Positions 1 through 6,834 are shown, numbered from the stretch's first letter. The stretch is DNA of 9,041 nucleotides from Comamonas sp. lk (GCA_945898105.1 CAMDHL010000074.1:1-9041); one strand, 5' to 3'. Numbers and translations are program-made. The notes: generated by a model from the letters alone, not told the origin.

Positions 1-275
1 TTAGCTACTCGCCCACCGGGTCGTTGCCATCGGGAGTACCACTTACCTCGGTTCCCGCGACAGCAAAAATAGTCGAGTGTTTAATTTTCGAGGACACCCA
101 TTGCACCGCTTCAAAATCGCCATTCGAGCTAGCGGCAAAACCGGCTCCCCTCACATCCACCTTCAAGCGCTCCAACTGACGGCCGATTCGCAGTTTTTCA
201 TCTCGCGCAACAGACGCCGGGGAATTGCTCGCCATCGCGCAAAGTGATGGCGAAAACTATGAGGTGGTAAGACAT
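1..275 (-). pseudogene. leuA: leuA remnant: decayed, internally deleted 2-isopropylmalate synthase
   Basis: LeuA condenses 2-oxoisovalerate with acetyl-CoA, the first leucine-specific step. An ATG at 275-273 opens [17 protein letters not shown], matching the LeuA N-terminus (M-S-D-K-L-I-I-F-D-T-T-L-R-D-G-E-Q), but the metal-binding Asp of FDTTLRDGEQ is Ala. Between 224 and 203 there are 22 nt where 24 are expected, so the frame shifts. A second frame (from 235) continues [18 protein letters not shown] and [15 protein letters not shown], as in LeuA residues about 25-50, with the conserved IEAGF changed to RGAGF. Near position 67 the similarity jumps from IKHST to [20 protein letters not shown], which aligns with the C-terminal regulatory domain (family pattern like VFTVDGKEVQGRSDGNGPVDA). 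The rest of the TIM barrel, including the HxH metal site, is missing. The stop at 7-5 (TAG) sits where a Ser codon (TCG) is expected, so the remnant probably continues past the left edge. It lies 54 bp after pssA, the usual leuA position in Burkholderiales. Homology was judged from memory of the family. Confidence 0.88.
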
Positions 276-293
276 GCAAAGCTTCCAGAAACT

Positions 294-314
294 GATTGCT
301 TAAGACTAGCAATC
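294..314. repeat. Perfect 7-bp inverted repeat between pssA and the leuA remnant
   Basis: GATTGCT (294-300) and AGCAATC (308-314) are perfect inverted copies around a 7-nt loop, 15 bp past the pssA stop codon. In pssA mRNA this forms a hairpin. No run of T follows it on the minus strand (next bases AGTTTCT), so it is a poor intrinsic terminator. It could protect the mRNA 3' end or be a remnant of the former pssA-leuA junction. Confidence 0.5.
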
Positions 315-329
315 GAATGCGTAGCCAGA

Positions 330-1145
330 TTATTTGTGCATACCGCGCTCGTCGGGCTCGTCGGTCGAGGTGCTGATCACGCTGACCGGAACCCCGCGGA
401 ACCGGCGCACGCAGTACACCACGTACCCGCTAAACCCGTACACGACAAAAATCCCTAACACCACGGTCGGCGGGTCGATGTTGATAATGGCAATCCCTAA
501 GGCAATGAGCACGATGACAGCGAATGGAACACTTTTTTTCATGCTCACATCTTTGAAGCTGTAAAACGGCACATTGGTCACCATGGTTAAACCGGCGTAA
601 AGCACCCAGGCAAACATAAACCAGGCGACCGAAGCTGGCGCGATGCCCAAATCAGTACACCACCAGATAAAGCCTGCAACCAAAGCAGCAGCGGCAGGGG
701 AAGGCAGCCCCTGGAAATAGCGCTTGTCTACGACGTGGGTGTTGACGTTAAAGCGTGCCAAGCGTAAAGCAGCGCAGGAACAATAAACAAAAGCTGCAAA
801 CCAGCCCCATTTCCCTAAGCCTTTGAGTACCCATTCGTACGACACAAGGGCAGGCGCAGCGCCAAAGGACACCATATCCGACAGGGAGTCCATCTGCTCA
901 CCAAAAGCACTCTGCGTATTGGTCATGCGTGCGACCCGGCCATCCAGACTGTCGAGCACCATGGCGCAAAAAATTCCGATTGCAGATTGATCAAAGTGGC
1001 CCTGCATCGCCATGACCACGGCGTAAAAGCCGCCAAACAAGGCCGCCAAGGTGAACAAATTGGGAAGAACGTAGATGCCTTTGCGCCGTTTGCGCACAAA
1101 AACCGGCTCATCTACGTCAGCCTGCGTCTGCGAGTTTTCGTCCAT
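330..1145 (-). CDS. pssA: CDP-diacylglycerol--serine O-phosphatidyltransferase
   Basis: This integral membrane enzyme makes phosphatidylserine from CDP-diacylglycerol and L-serine, the precursor of phosphatidylethanolamine. The 271-residue protein carries the complete CDP-alcohol phosphotransferase signature at residues 68-90: D68-G69-x2-A72-R73-x8-G82-x3-D86-x3-D90, which binds the metal ions and the CDP group. An Arg/Lys-rich segment (about residues 18-22) precedes the first hydrophobic helix, and several further hydrophobic stretches follow, as expected for the membrane-embedded (type II) PssA family. The ATG has a Shine-Dalgarno-like GAGG about 8-9 bases upstream. The gene lies in the same direction as ilvBHC but behind the terminator at 1261-1283, so it probably needs its own promoter or readthrough; I see no convincing promoter in 1146-1260. 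In many Burkholderiales psd is a neighbour; it is not seen here. Length and motifs are normal. Confidence 0.95.
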   Translation of the reverse strand: MDENSQTQADVDEPVFVRKRRKGIYVLPNLFTLAALFGGFYAVVMAMQGHFDQSAIGIFCAMVLDSLDGRVARMTNTQSAFGEQMDSLSDMVSFGAAPALVSYEWVLKGLGKWGWFAAFVYCSCAALRLARFNVNTHVVDKRYFQGLPSPAAAALVAGFIWWCTDLGIAPASVAWFMFAWVLYAGLTMVTNVPFYSFKDVSMKKSVPFAVIVLIALGIAIINIDPPTVVLGIFVVYGFSGYVVYCVRRFRGVPVSVISTSTDEPDERGMHK

Positions 1146-1260
1146 GCAATGACCTCAATGTAAAACGGCTGCGATCGGCTCAAGGCGACGGTAAAAACGC
1201 CGCTTGCCTAGCAACACAGTGTAAGCGCAGCGGATCCGACAACCTGTATTTGCCAAAGAG

Positions 1261-1283
1261 AAAAGGCCACCGAAGTGGCCTTT
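1261..1283 (-). terminator. Rho-independent terminator after ilvC (cUUCGg tetraloop)
   Basis: On the minus strand AAAGGCCAC-TTCG-GTGGCCTTT forms a perfect 9-bp stem (arms 1275-1283 and 1262-1270) closed by the very stable C(UUCG)G tetraloop, followed by a T-rich TTTTCTCTTT. It begins about 28 bp past the ilvC stop. A second small perfect hairpin, GCACT-TCG-AGTGC (1289-1301), sits between the stop and the terminator and shares the CACTTCG core. The T-tract exists only on the minus-strand side, so the terminator acts mainly on ilvC transcripts and separates the ilv genes from pssA. Confidence 0.88.
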
Positions 1284-1311
1284 GTCCCGCACTCGAAGTG
1301 CTTAAACCGCA

Positions 1312-2364
<1,053 letters not shown>

Positions 2365-2379
2365 TTACAAAACCAATTC

Positions 2380-2436
2380 AGGTGCTCCGCCGCTTTTTCA
2401 CGCCACCCTAGGAGTGACGCCTGCGACGCAGCACCT
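2380..2436 (-). promoter_or_regulatory. Folded element in the ilvH-ilvC spacer
   Basis: AGGTGCT and AGCACCT (arms 2430-2436 and 2380-2386) are a perfect 7-bp inverted repeat. They enclose a hairpin CGTCACTC-CTA-GGGTGGCG (2401-2419 on the minus strand) with 8 pairs, two of them G-U. The element begins 4 bases after the ilvH stop codon and precedes the terminator-like hairpin at 2339-2362. The two could act as sensor and output of a cis-acting RNA, but no ligand, leader peptide or family match can be assigned from the sequence alone. Confidence 0.4.
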
Positions 2437-2440
2437 TCTA

Positions 2441-2932
2441 TTACACGCGCAATACCCTCTCACCGCGGCCGATGCCGCTGGCACCAGTGCGTACTGTCTC
2501 CAAAATCGCGTCCGTCTCGATAGCTTGCAAAAACGCGTCGTTCTTCGCCTGGTCACCGGTCAACTCAATGGTGTAGCTCTTGTCGGTCACGTCGATCACG
2601 CGGCCTCGAAAAATGTCGGCCATGCGCTTCATTTCCTCGCGCTCTTTACCAACAGCACGCACCTTGACGATCATGAGTTCGCGCTCGATGTAAGCGCCTT
2701 CTGTCAAATCCACGACCTTGACCACCTCGATCAGGCGGTTCAAATGCTTGGTAATTTGTTCGATCACATCATCCGAGCCATTGGTCTGCAAAGTCATGCG
2801 CGAAAGGCTCGGATCCTCGGTGGGCGCCACCGTTAGCGATTCAATGTTGTAGCCACGGGCCGAAAACAAGCCGACCACGCGAGACAAGGCGCCCGGTTCG
2901 TTTTCAAGCAAAACAGCGATGATATGTTTCAT
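2441..2932 (-). CDS. ilvH: Acetolactate synthase small (regulatory) subunit
   Basis: This is the regulatory subunit of acetohydroxyacid synthase; it stimulates the large subunit and confers valine feedback inhibition. The ACT domain spans about residues 1-75 (LLENEPGALSRVVGLFSARG, then YNIESLTVAPTEDPSLSRMTL). The C-terminal small-subunit domain follows, with KRMADIFRGRVIDVTDKSYT around 102-121. G14 and S17, positions where E. coli IlvH mutations cause valine resistance, are intact, so valine sensitivity is predicted. I chose the ATG at 2932 (163 residues), which matches the family start MKHIIAVLLENEPGALSR. The open frame extends 22 codons upstream, but that extension lacks family similarity. 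The nearest Shine-Dalgarno-like sequence, AGAGG, is about 12 bases from this ATG, somewhat far. The gene lies 108 bp after ilvB and 112 bp before ilvC. Confidence 0.96.
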   Translation of the reverse strand: MKHIIAVLLENEPGALSRVVGLFSARGYNIESLTVAPTEDPSLSRMTLQTNGSDDVIEQITKHLNRLIEVVKVVDLTEGAYIERELMIVKVRAVGKEREEMKRMADIFRGRVIDVTDKSYTIELTGDQAKNDAFLQAIETDAILETVRTGASGIGRGERVLRV

Positions 2933-3040
2933 AAATTCAAGACGCCTCTTTTCACCGCCCTCCCCTGTTGCGCGGTAACGCACAGGCTTGGCAAGCAATA
3001 GATTTGTCAGTCAGTAGTTGTTAAATGCTATCTCTGCCAC
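2933..3040 (-). other. ilvB-ilvH spacer with a possible RNA hairpin
   Basis: This 108-bp spacer is long for two genes whose products form one complex. On the minus strand, CCTGT-GCG-TTAC-CGC-GCA-ACAGG (2986-2964) folds into a stem with a GCG/CGC top, a 3-nt bulge and a CCTGT/ACAGG base, about 31 bases before the ilvH start. No T-tract follows, so it is not a terminator. A cis-regulatory RNA motif named ilvH has been described in Betaproteobacteria upstream of ilvH genes; whether this spacer matches it is untested. Confidence 0.3.
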
Positions 3041-4828
3041 TTAGAGGTCTTCAGACCCCAGCAGCATTTCGGTAATACCCTTGCCCGCCTGCACCATTGG
3101 GAATACATTTTCTGTCGGGTCGGTACGGAAATCCATAAAAACAGTGCGATCTTTCAGACGACGCGCCTCGCGCAAAGCAGGCTCCACATCTTCCGGCCGC
3201 TCAATCAGCATGCCTACATGGCCGTAGGCTTCGGCGAGTTTGACGAAATTGGGTAGGGCGTCCATATAGCTGTGGCTATAGCGGCCTTCATATTCCACCT
3301 CTTGCCACTGGCGTACCATGCCCAAATAGCGGTTATTCAAAGAGATTACTTTGATCGGTGTGTTGTATTGCAAGCAGGTTGAAAGTTCCTGGATACACAT
3401 CTGCACCGAACCCTCCCCAGTGATACAAAACACCTCGCTATCGGGCTTAGCCAGTTTGATGCCCATAGCATAAGGAATGCCCACGCCCATGGTACCCAGC
3501 CCACCCGAGTTAATCCAGCGGCGGGGTTGGTCAAAGCGGTAATACTGCGCCGCCCACATCTGGTGCTGCCCCACATCGGAGGTGATATACGTATCTCCAT
3601 CCTTGGTCATGTTCCACAGGGTTTCCACAACAAACTGCGGCTTGATCACATCACCTTTACCGTGGTCATACTTCAGGCAATGACGCGCACGCCAACCTTC
3701 AATCGTGTCCCACCAGGCGCCTAGGGCATTGGCGTCGGGCTTGACCGTGCTTTCCTTGATCATCGCGATCAATTCGTTCAACACTTCCTTGACGTCACCA
3801 ACGATCGGAATATCCACCTTCACTCGCTTGGAAATGCTGGACGGATCGATATCAATATGGATAATCTTTCGCTCATTTTGCGCGAAATGCTTGGGGTTGC
3901 CAATTACTCGATCGTCAAAGCGCGCGCCCACCGCAAGTAAAACATCGCAGTTTTGCATCGCGTTGTTGGCTTCGATGGTGCCGTGCATACCGAGCATGCC
4001 CAGGAACTTGCGATCCGAGGCAGGGTAAGCGCCCAAGCCCATAAGGGTGTTGGTGCAGGGATAGCCCAGCATGTCGACCAAGGTACGCAATTCAGCCGAG
4101 GCATTGCTCAGTAGCACGCCGCCGCCGGTATAAATATAGGGACGCTTAGCCGCAAGCAAAAGCTGCAAAGCTTTGCGGATCTGCCCGCCATGGCCTTTGC
4201 GCACCGGGTTATACGAACGCATTTCCACGCTAGTCGGATAGCCTTTGTAAGGAACCTTCTTAAATGAAACGTCCTTGGGAATATCGACCACGACCGGCCC
4301 GGGACGACCGCTGCGGGCGATATGAAAGGCTTTTTTCATGATGTCCGCCATGTCGCGGGCATCTTTGACCAAAAAATTATGCTTCACGATGGGGCGTGTA
4401 ATACCCACGGTATCGCACTCTTGGAATGCGTCCAAGCCAATCGCGTGGGTCGGCACCTGCCCAGTGATGATCACCATGGGAATGCTGTCCATATAAGCCG
4501 TTGCGATGCCAGTCACCGCGTTGGTCACGCCGGGCCCGGATGTAACCAACGCTACGCCGACCTCGCCGGTCGCACGCGCATAGCCATCCGCAGCGTGCAC
4601 AGCTGCCTGCTCGTGGCGAACCAGCACATGTTGAATAGTGTCTTGTTTGTAAAACGCGTCGTAAATATGGAGTACAGCGCCGCCCGGGTATCCCCAAACA
4701 TACTGGACGTTTTCTGCCTGGAGAGCCTTGATCAAAATCTCAGCGCCGCGCAGCTCTGGGATGATTGAGGATTTGGAGTTTGCCGCAGCAGCGGCTGCAG
4801 AGGCCAATTCGGCCTTGGATATTTCCAT
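3041..4828 (-). CDS. ilvB: Acetolactate synthase large (catalytic) subunit
   Basis: This is the ThDP- and FAD-dependent catalytic subunit of acetohydroxyacid synthase (also named ilvI), which condenses pyruvate with pyruvate or 2-oxobutyrate in the first step of valine, leucine and isoleucine synthesis. It has 595 residues and three domains. The N-terminal ThDP domain has the catalytic Glu E73 in RHEQAAVHAADGYAR. The central domain has the FAD-side motif GARFDDRV (301-308). The C-terminal ThDP domain has GEGS (471-474), 24 residues, then NN (498-499). W508 in RQWQE matches the Trp that favours 2-oxobutyrate as second substrate. The cofactor motif reads GEG instead of the commoner GDG, a conservative change I also recall from other Burkholderiales. 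I chose the ATG at 4828, with AAAGG about 7 bases upstream. The frame is open up to a TTG at 4978, but that extension is basic, low in similarity and overlaps the RNA leader. It is the first gene of the ilv operon. Confidence 0.97.
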   Translation of the reverse strand: MEISKAELASAAAAAANSKSSIIPELRGAEILIKALQAENVQYVWGYPGGAVLHIYDAFYKQDTIQHVLVRHEQAAVHAADGYARATGEVGVALVTSGPGVTNAVTGIATAYMDSIPMVIITGQVPTHAIGLDAFQECDTVGITRPIVKHNFLVKDARDMADIMKKAFHIARSGRPGPVVVDIPKDVSFKKVPYKGYPTSVEMRSYNPVRKGHGGQIRKALQLLLAAKRPYIYTGGGVLLSNASAELRTLVDMLGYPCTNTLMGLGAYPASDRKFLGMLGMHGTIEANNAMQNCDVLLAVGARFDDRVIGNPKHFAQNERKIIHIDIDPSSISKRVKVDIPIVGDVKEVLNELIAMIKESTVKPDANALGAWWDTIEGWRARHCLKYDHGKGDVIKPQFVVETLWNMTKDGDTYITSDVGQHQMWAAQYYRFDQPRRWINSGGLGTMGVGIPYAMGIKLAKPDSEVFCITGEGSVQMCIQELSTCLQYNTPIKVISLNNRYLGMVRQWQEVEYEGRYSHSYMDALPNFVKLAEAYGHVGMLIERPEDVEPALREARRLKDRTVFMDFRTDPTENVFPMVQAGKGITEMLLGSEDL

Positions 4829-4851
4829 GATGAACCTTTGTGAATTTCTCT

Positions 4852-4899
4852 GACGAAACACCTTGGGTGCCCCTTCGTAAACACTTTTGGTGCCTCGTC
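4852..4899 (-). promoter_or_regulatory. ilvB 5' leader stem-loop made from a tandem repeat
   Basis: On the minus strand GACGAGGCACC (4899-4889) pairs along its full length with GGTGTTTCGTC (4862-4852): 11 pairs, two of them G-U, with a 26-nt loop. The element contains an imperfect tandem repeat with a 23-nt period: GGCACCAAAAGTGTTTACG, then GGCACCCAAGGTGTTTCG. Each GGCACC can therefore pair with its own GTGTT/GGTGTT or with that of the other copy, giving mutually exclusive folds such as the local hairpin GGCACC-CAA-GGTGTT. It ends about 13 bases before the ilvB Shine-Dalgarno AAAGG. No strong T-tract follows, so control of translation start or RNA stability is as likely as attenuation. Confidence 0.45.
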
Positions 4900-4904
4900 G
4901 GGAC

Positions 4905-4994
4905 TTAAGATTTTGGCCATGTACGCATTGAATGCTGCGCCGGACCAGAACCCGTTTGCTTTTTGAACGAAAGATCAATTATGACATCAATCAT
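4905..4994 (-). CDS. Possible ilv leader peptide (29 residues, starts MIDVIIDL)
   Basis: A short ORF begins with ATG at 4994-4992 and ends with TAA at 4907-4905, six bases before the 11-bp leader stem upstream of ilvB. A purine-rich AAGGGGG (5005-4999) lies 4 bases before the ATG, a fair Shine-Dalgarno site. Its first eight residues, MIDVIIDL, contain three Ile, one Val and one Leu, the end products of the operon; the remainder is not enriched. In known ilv attenuators the regulatory codons lie next to the terminator, whereas here they are about 70 nt before the stem, which weakens the case. A possible extended -10 (TGTCATAAT, 4985-4978) lies inside the ORF; if it is used, the ORF would not be on the ilvB mRNA. 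It is a candidate only. Confidence 0.25.
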   Translation of the reverse strand: MIDVIIDLSFKKQTGSGPAQHSMRTWPKS

Positions 4995-4998
4995 CAGA

Positions 4999-5017
4999 CC
5001 CCCTTGGGAGGGCCAAG
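4999..5017 (-). promoter_or_regulatory. Alternative hairpins over the candidate leader ORF ribosome binding site
   Basis: On the minus strand CTTGG-CCCTC-CCAAG (5017-5003) is a perfect 5-bp stem. The loop segment CCCTC can instead pair with GGGGG (5003-4999) across CCAA, which would hide the AAGGGGG ribosome binding site of the short ORF at 4905-4994. The two folds exclude each other. Relevant only if the ilvB transcript starts upstream of this point, which is not known. Confidence 0.25.
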
Positions 5018-5025
5018 CCAAAACA

Positions 5026-5051
5026 GTGCGCCGGTGCGATAATTTGCGCAC
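5026..5051 (+). promoter_or_regulatory. Candidate extended -10 promoter with flanking inverted repeat (sigma operon)
   Basis: TGCGATAAT (5035-5043) matches an extended -10 (TGn then five of six bases of TATAAT) about 75 bp before the sigma factor start; no good -35 precedes it. It is enclosed by GTGCGC (5026-5031) and GCGCAC (5046-5051), inverted copies with centres 20 bp apart. The inner 16 bp, TGCGATAATTTGCGCA, is itself a palindrome in 6 of 8 pairs. A dimeric repressor bound here would block the -10. The site lies in the divergent region and could also affect ilvB. Confidence 0.38.
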
Positions 5052-5119
5052 ACTTATGAGACTCACTTGCACGCAGATGAACCCTGAGGCGCCCCGTTGG
5101 CACGCGCCGTGGAGGCTTT

Positions 5120-5686
5120 TTGGCGACTGAACGCGAGCTTGATGCGTTCTTGCGCGGCGTGGAAAAGCGCGCCTTCAAGCGGACTTACTATCACGTGCGC
5201 AATGAAGAATCAGCTTTGGACATTGTGCAGGACAGCATGATGAAACTAGCCGAGCACTACGGGCACAAGTCGCCCGAGGAACTACCCATGTTGTTCCAGC
5301 GCATTCTCAGCAATGCGACCCTGGACTGGTTCCGCCGTCAAAAGACCCGCAACGCCCTTTTCACCCAGTTGGGGGACTTTGACGGACCGGAGGGCGATGG
5401 CGAATTCGACGTTTTGGAGGCTTTGCTCGCAAATTCTGACAATCCGCAGCAGGAAAGCAGCCAATCCCAGGCCGAGCGAGCCCAAACTTTGCACGCCATC
5501 GAACAAGAAATCCAAAATCTACCCACCCGTCAACGGGAAGCCTTCCTCATGCGTTATTGGGAGGAGCTTGATCTGGCTGAAACCGCCTCCGCCATGGGGT
5601 GCTCCCAGGGTAGCGTCAAGACCCACTGTTCGCGAGCGGTGGGGGCATTGGCTAAAGCATTACGATTGAAAGGGATTAATCCATGA
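5120..5686 (+). CDS. ECF-type RNA polymerase sigma factor
   Basis: This is a predicted alternative sigma factor of 188 residues with the two-domain ECF layout. Region 2 spans about residues 15-78 (RAFKRTYYHVRNEESALDIV, QDSMMKLAEHYG, then LFQRILSNATLDWFRRQKTRN), including the core-binding and -10-binding helices. The linker, about 84-128, is acidic and Ser/Gln-rich. Region 4, about 129-180, has LPTRQREAFLMRYWEELDLA and the helix-turn-helix ETASAMGCSQGSVKTHCSRA that reads the -35. The start is TTG at 5120: GGAGG (5111-5115) lies 4 bases upstream, related proteins begin with M-A-[ST]-E-[RK]-E-L, and an in-frame stop at 5078 leaves no ATG or GTG upstream. It overlaps the DUF3619 gene by 4 bases (ATGA), so the two are translationally coupled. 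The target promoters are unknown. Confidence 0.92.
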   Translation: MATERELDAFLRGVEKRAFKRTYYHVRNEESALDIVQDSMMKLAEHYGHKSPEELPMLFQRILSNATLDWFRRQKTRNALFTQLGDFDGPEGDGEFDVLEALLANSDNPQQESSQSQAERAQTLHAIEQEIQNLPTRQREAFLMRYWEELDLAETASAMGCSQGSVKTHCSRAVGALAKALRLKGINP

Positions 5687-6117
5687 ACATTTTCTCTGAC
5701 ACGAACGGCCCGGCCGGCCAAACTGAGGCGCGTTTTGGCGCCCGGATCGCCGCTCGTCTGGAAGAGGGTTCGCGGGACCTCCCTCACAACATCACCGAGC
5801 GACTGCGTGCCGGTCGGATGCGGGCGCTATCGAAACGCCGGGTTACGCAAATCCAGCTTGAAACCGTGCTAGCCGGTGCGCAAAGTGCCTCGGGGTCTTT
5901 GGACGCGCAAACGCCGGGTTTTTGGACCCGCGCCTCCGCCTTGCTTCCTTTGCTGGCGCTCGTGCTGGGCTTAATGGCCATCGGGGTGCTGCAAGACCAA
6001 GAGCGGGCCTACGAGTTGGCCGAAGTCGATGCCGAGTTGCTGACGGCTGATTTACCGCCGACTGCCTACACCGACCCGGGCTTCTTGCAATACCTGAAAA
6101 AGTCAGCGCAGGAATAG
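5683..6117 (+). CDS. DUF3619 single-pass membrane protein, candidate regulator of the upstream sigma factor
   Basis: This 144-residue protein resembles the DUF3619 family, whose function I do not know. The N-terminal part (about 1-83) is soluble, basic and probably helical (EARFGARIAARLEEG, ITERLRAGRMRALSKRR). One transmembrane helix follows at about 84-103 (ASALLPLLALVLGLMAIGVL). The acidic C-terminus, about 104-144, carries the family-typical DAELLTADLPPTAYTDPGFLQYL. The charge pattern puts the N-terminus in the cytoplasm and the C-terminus in the periplasm. That topology and the ATGA overlap with the sigma gene are what an anti-sigma factor would show, but it has no Cys at all and so is not a zinc-type (HxxxCxxC) anti-sigma. 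AAAGGGA lies 7 bases before its ATG. The anti-sigma role is inferred only from topology and position. Confidence 0.85.
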   Translation: MNIFSDTNGPAGQTEARFGARIAARLEEGSRDLPHNITERLRAGRMRALSKRRVTQIQLETVLAGAQSASGSLDAQTPGFWTRASALLPLLALVLGLMAIGVLQDQERAYELAEVDAELLTADLPPTAYTDPGFLQYLKKSAQE

Positions 6118-6138
6118 AATTGGGGACTAACAGTCTCC

Positions 6139-6768
6139 ATGCAAAACTTGCCATATTTCATCCTTTCTCTTCGCCCATGGGTGTGCGCCTGCGCGCTACT
6201 TTTGCTATTTAGCGCAGGTAATGCTCAAACAACGGGTACCGCGACTTCCGTGCCAACTCCTGTCAGCATGGACACGGATCCGCGCTGGGAGCAGCTAAGC
6301 CCCACTGAGCAGCAGTCGCTTCAACCCCTCGCCTCGATTTGGAGTGGGCTGTCCCAAGGTCACCGACGCAAATGGCTGGCTCTTGCTAAAAACTACGCAG
6401 GCATGAGCGAAGCAGACCGGGAAAAATTGCAAAGTCGAATGGCAGAGTGGGCGGCATTGAAGCCCAAAGAGCGGGAACAGGCCCGATTAAACTTTGCGCA
6501 GACCAAGAAGCTTCCCTCCGATACCCGCACAGCCACCTGGGAGGCCTACCAAGCCTTATCAGAGGACGAAAGGCGTGCTTTGCTGGACAAGGCGCCGAAA
6601 AAACCCGCTGGCGCCGCAGTTGCTGCAAAACCTGTTGCGCCCAGCAAATTGGCCGAGGTTCCGGTGACTCGAAAAACTCCGGAACCGGCCAAAATATCAT
6701 CCAATCCGCGGCCCGTAATTGACCGCTACACCTTGCTCCCCCAAAAAGACGCTGCAACATCCAACTGA
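6139..6768 (+). CDS. DUF3106 secreted protein with 18-residue repeats
   Basis: This 209-residue protein resembles DUF3106, a family of unknown function. A signal peptide covers about residues 1-29 (hydrophobic CACALLLLFSAGNA, cleavage likely after A29), so it is probably periplasmic. The mature part, about 47-150, repeats an aromatic-x2-Leu/Met-Ser/Lys unit: W50-x2-L53, W68-x2-L71, Y86-x2-M89 and W104-x2-L107, exactly 18 residues apart, then Y137-x2-L140. The units are rich in Glu, Arg and Gln and should form helix-turn-helix hairpins. Residues about 151-209 are a Lys/Pro/Ala-rich, probably disordered tail. The start ATG lies 21 bp after the DUF3619 stop; GGGGA is about 12 bases upstream, a weakly placed Shine-Dalgarno. 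Position in the operon suggests a role linked to the sigma factor, but none is known. Confidence 0.85.
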   Translation: MQNLPYFILSLRPWVCACALLLLFSAGNAQTTGTATSVPTPVSMDTDPRWEQLSPTEQQSLQPLASIWSGLSQGHRRKWLALAKNYAGMSEADREKLQSRMAEWAALKPKEREQARLNFAQTKKLPSDTRTATWEAYQALSEDERRALLDKAPKKPAGAAVAAKPVAPSKLAEVPVTRKTPEPAKISSNPRPVIDRYTLLPQKDAATSN

Positions 6769-6797
6769 AACGCCTGATGGGTTGGTCTTGATTGCAC

Positions 6798-6834
6798 GAA
6801 CTCGATTCAAATCATGGCGAAGCGCCAAGAGTTC
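6798..6834 (+). other. Two-part stem-loop between the DUF3106 and RDD genes
   Basis: GAACTC (6798-6803) and GAGTTC (6829-6834) are inverted copies enclosing a perfect TGGCG-AAG-CGCCA hairpin (6815-6827), with 11 unpaired bases on one side and one on the other. There is no T-tract, so it is not an intrinsic terminator. It sits in the 113-bp gap before the RDD gene and may affect mRNA processing; no function can be assigned. Confidence 0.3.

Noticed and set aside
5..235. A 76-residue ORF as an independent small protein
   Set aside because: Its residues align piecewise with LeuA (N-terminal part, then regulatory domain) and its apparent start lies in another frame than the true leuA start, so it is a remnant of leuA.
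2933..2998. A 22-residue extension of IlvH
   Set aside because: IlvH proteins start at MKHIIAVLLE or equivalent; the extension has no family similarity.
3406..3417. GEG instead of GDG in the IlvB cofactor motif as a sign of inactivation
   Set aside because: Glu keeps the carboxylate metal ligand, the spacing to NN is exact, and I recall the same variant in other Burkholderiales.
4829..4978. A 50-residue N-terminal extension of IlvB from a TTG at 4978
   Set aside because: No family similarity, basic low-quality sequence, no clear ribosome binding site, and it overlaps the folded leader; the ATG at 4828 has AAAGG and the expected protein length.
4977..4985. TGTCATAAT as the ilvB promoter -10
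   Set aside because: It fits an extended -10 but has no acceptable -35 and conflicts with the leader ORF; the evidence was too thin to list as a promoter, though it is noted as a competing explanation.
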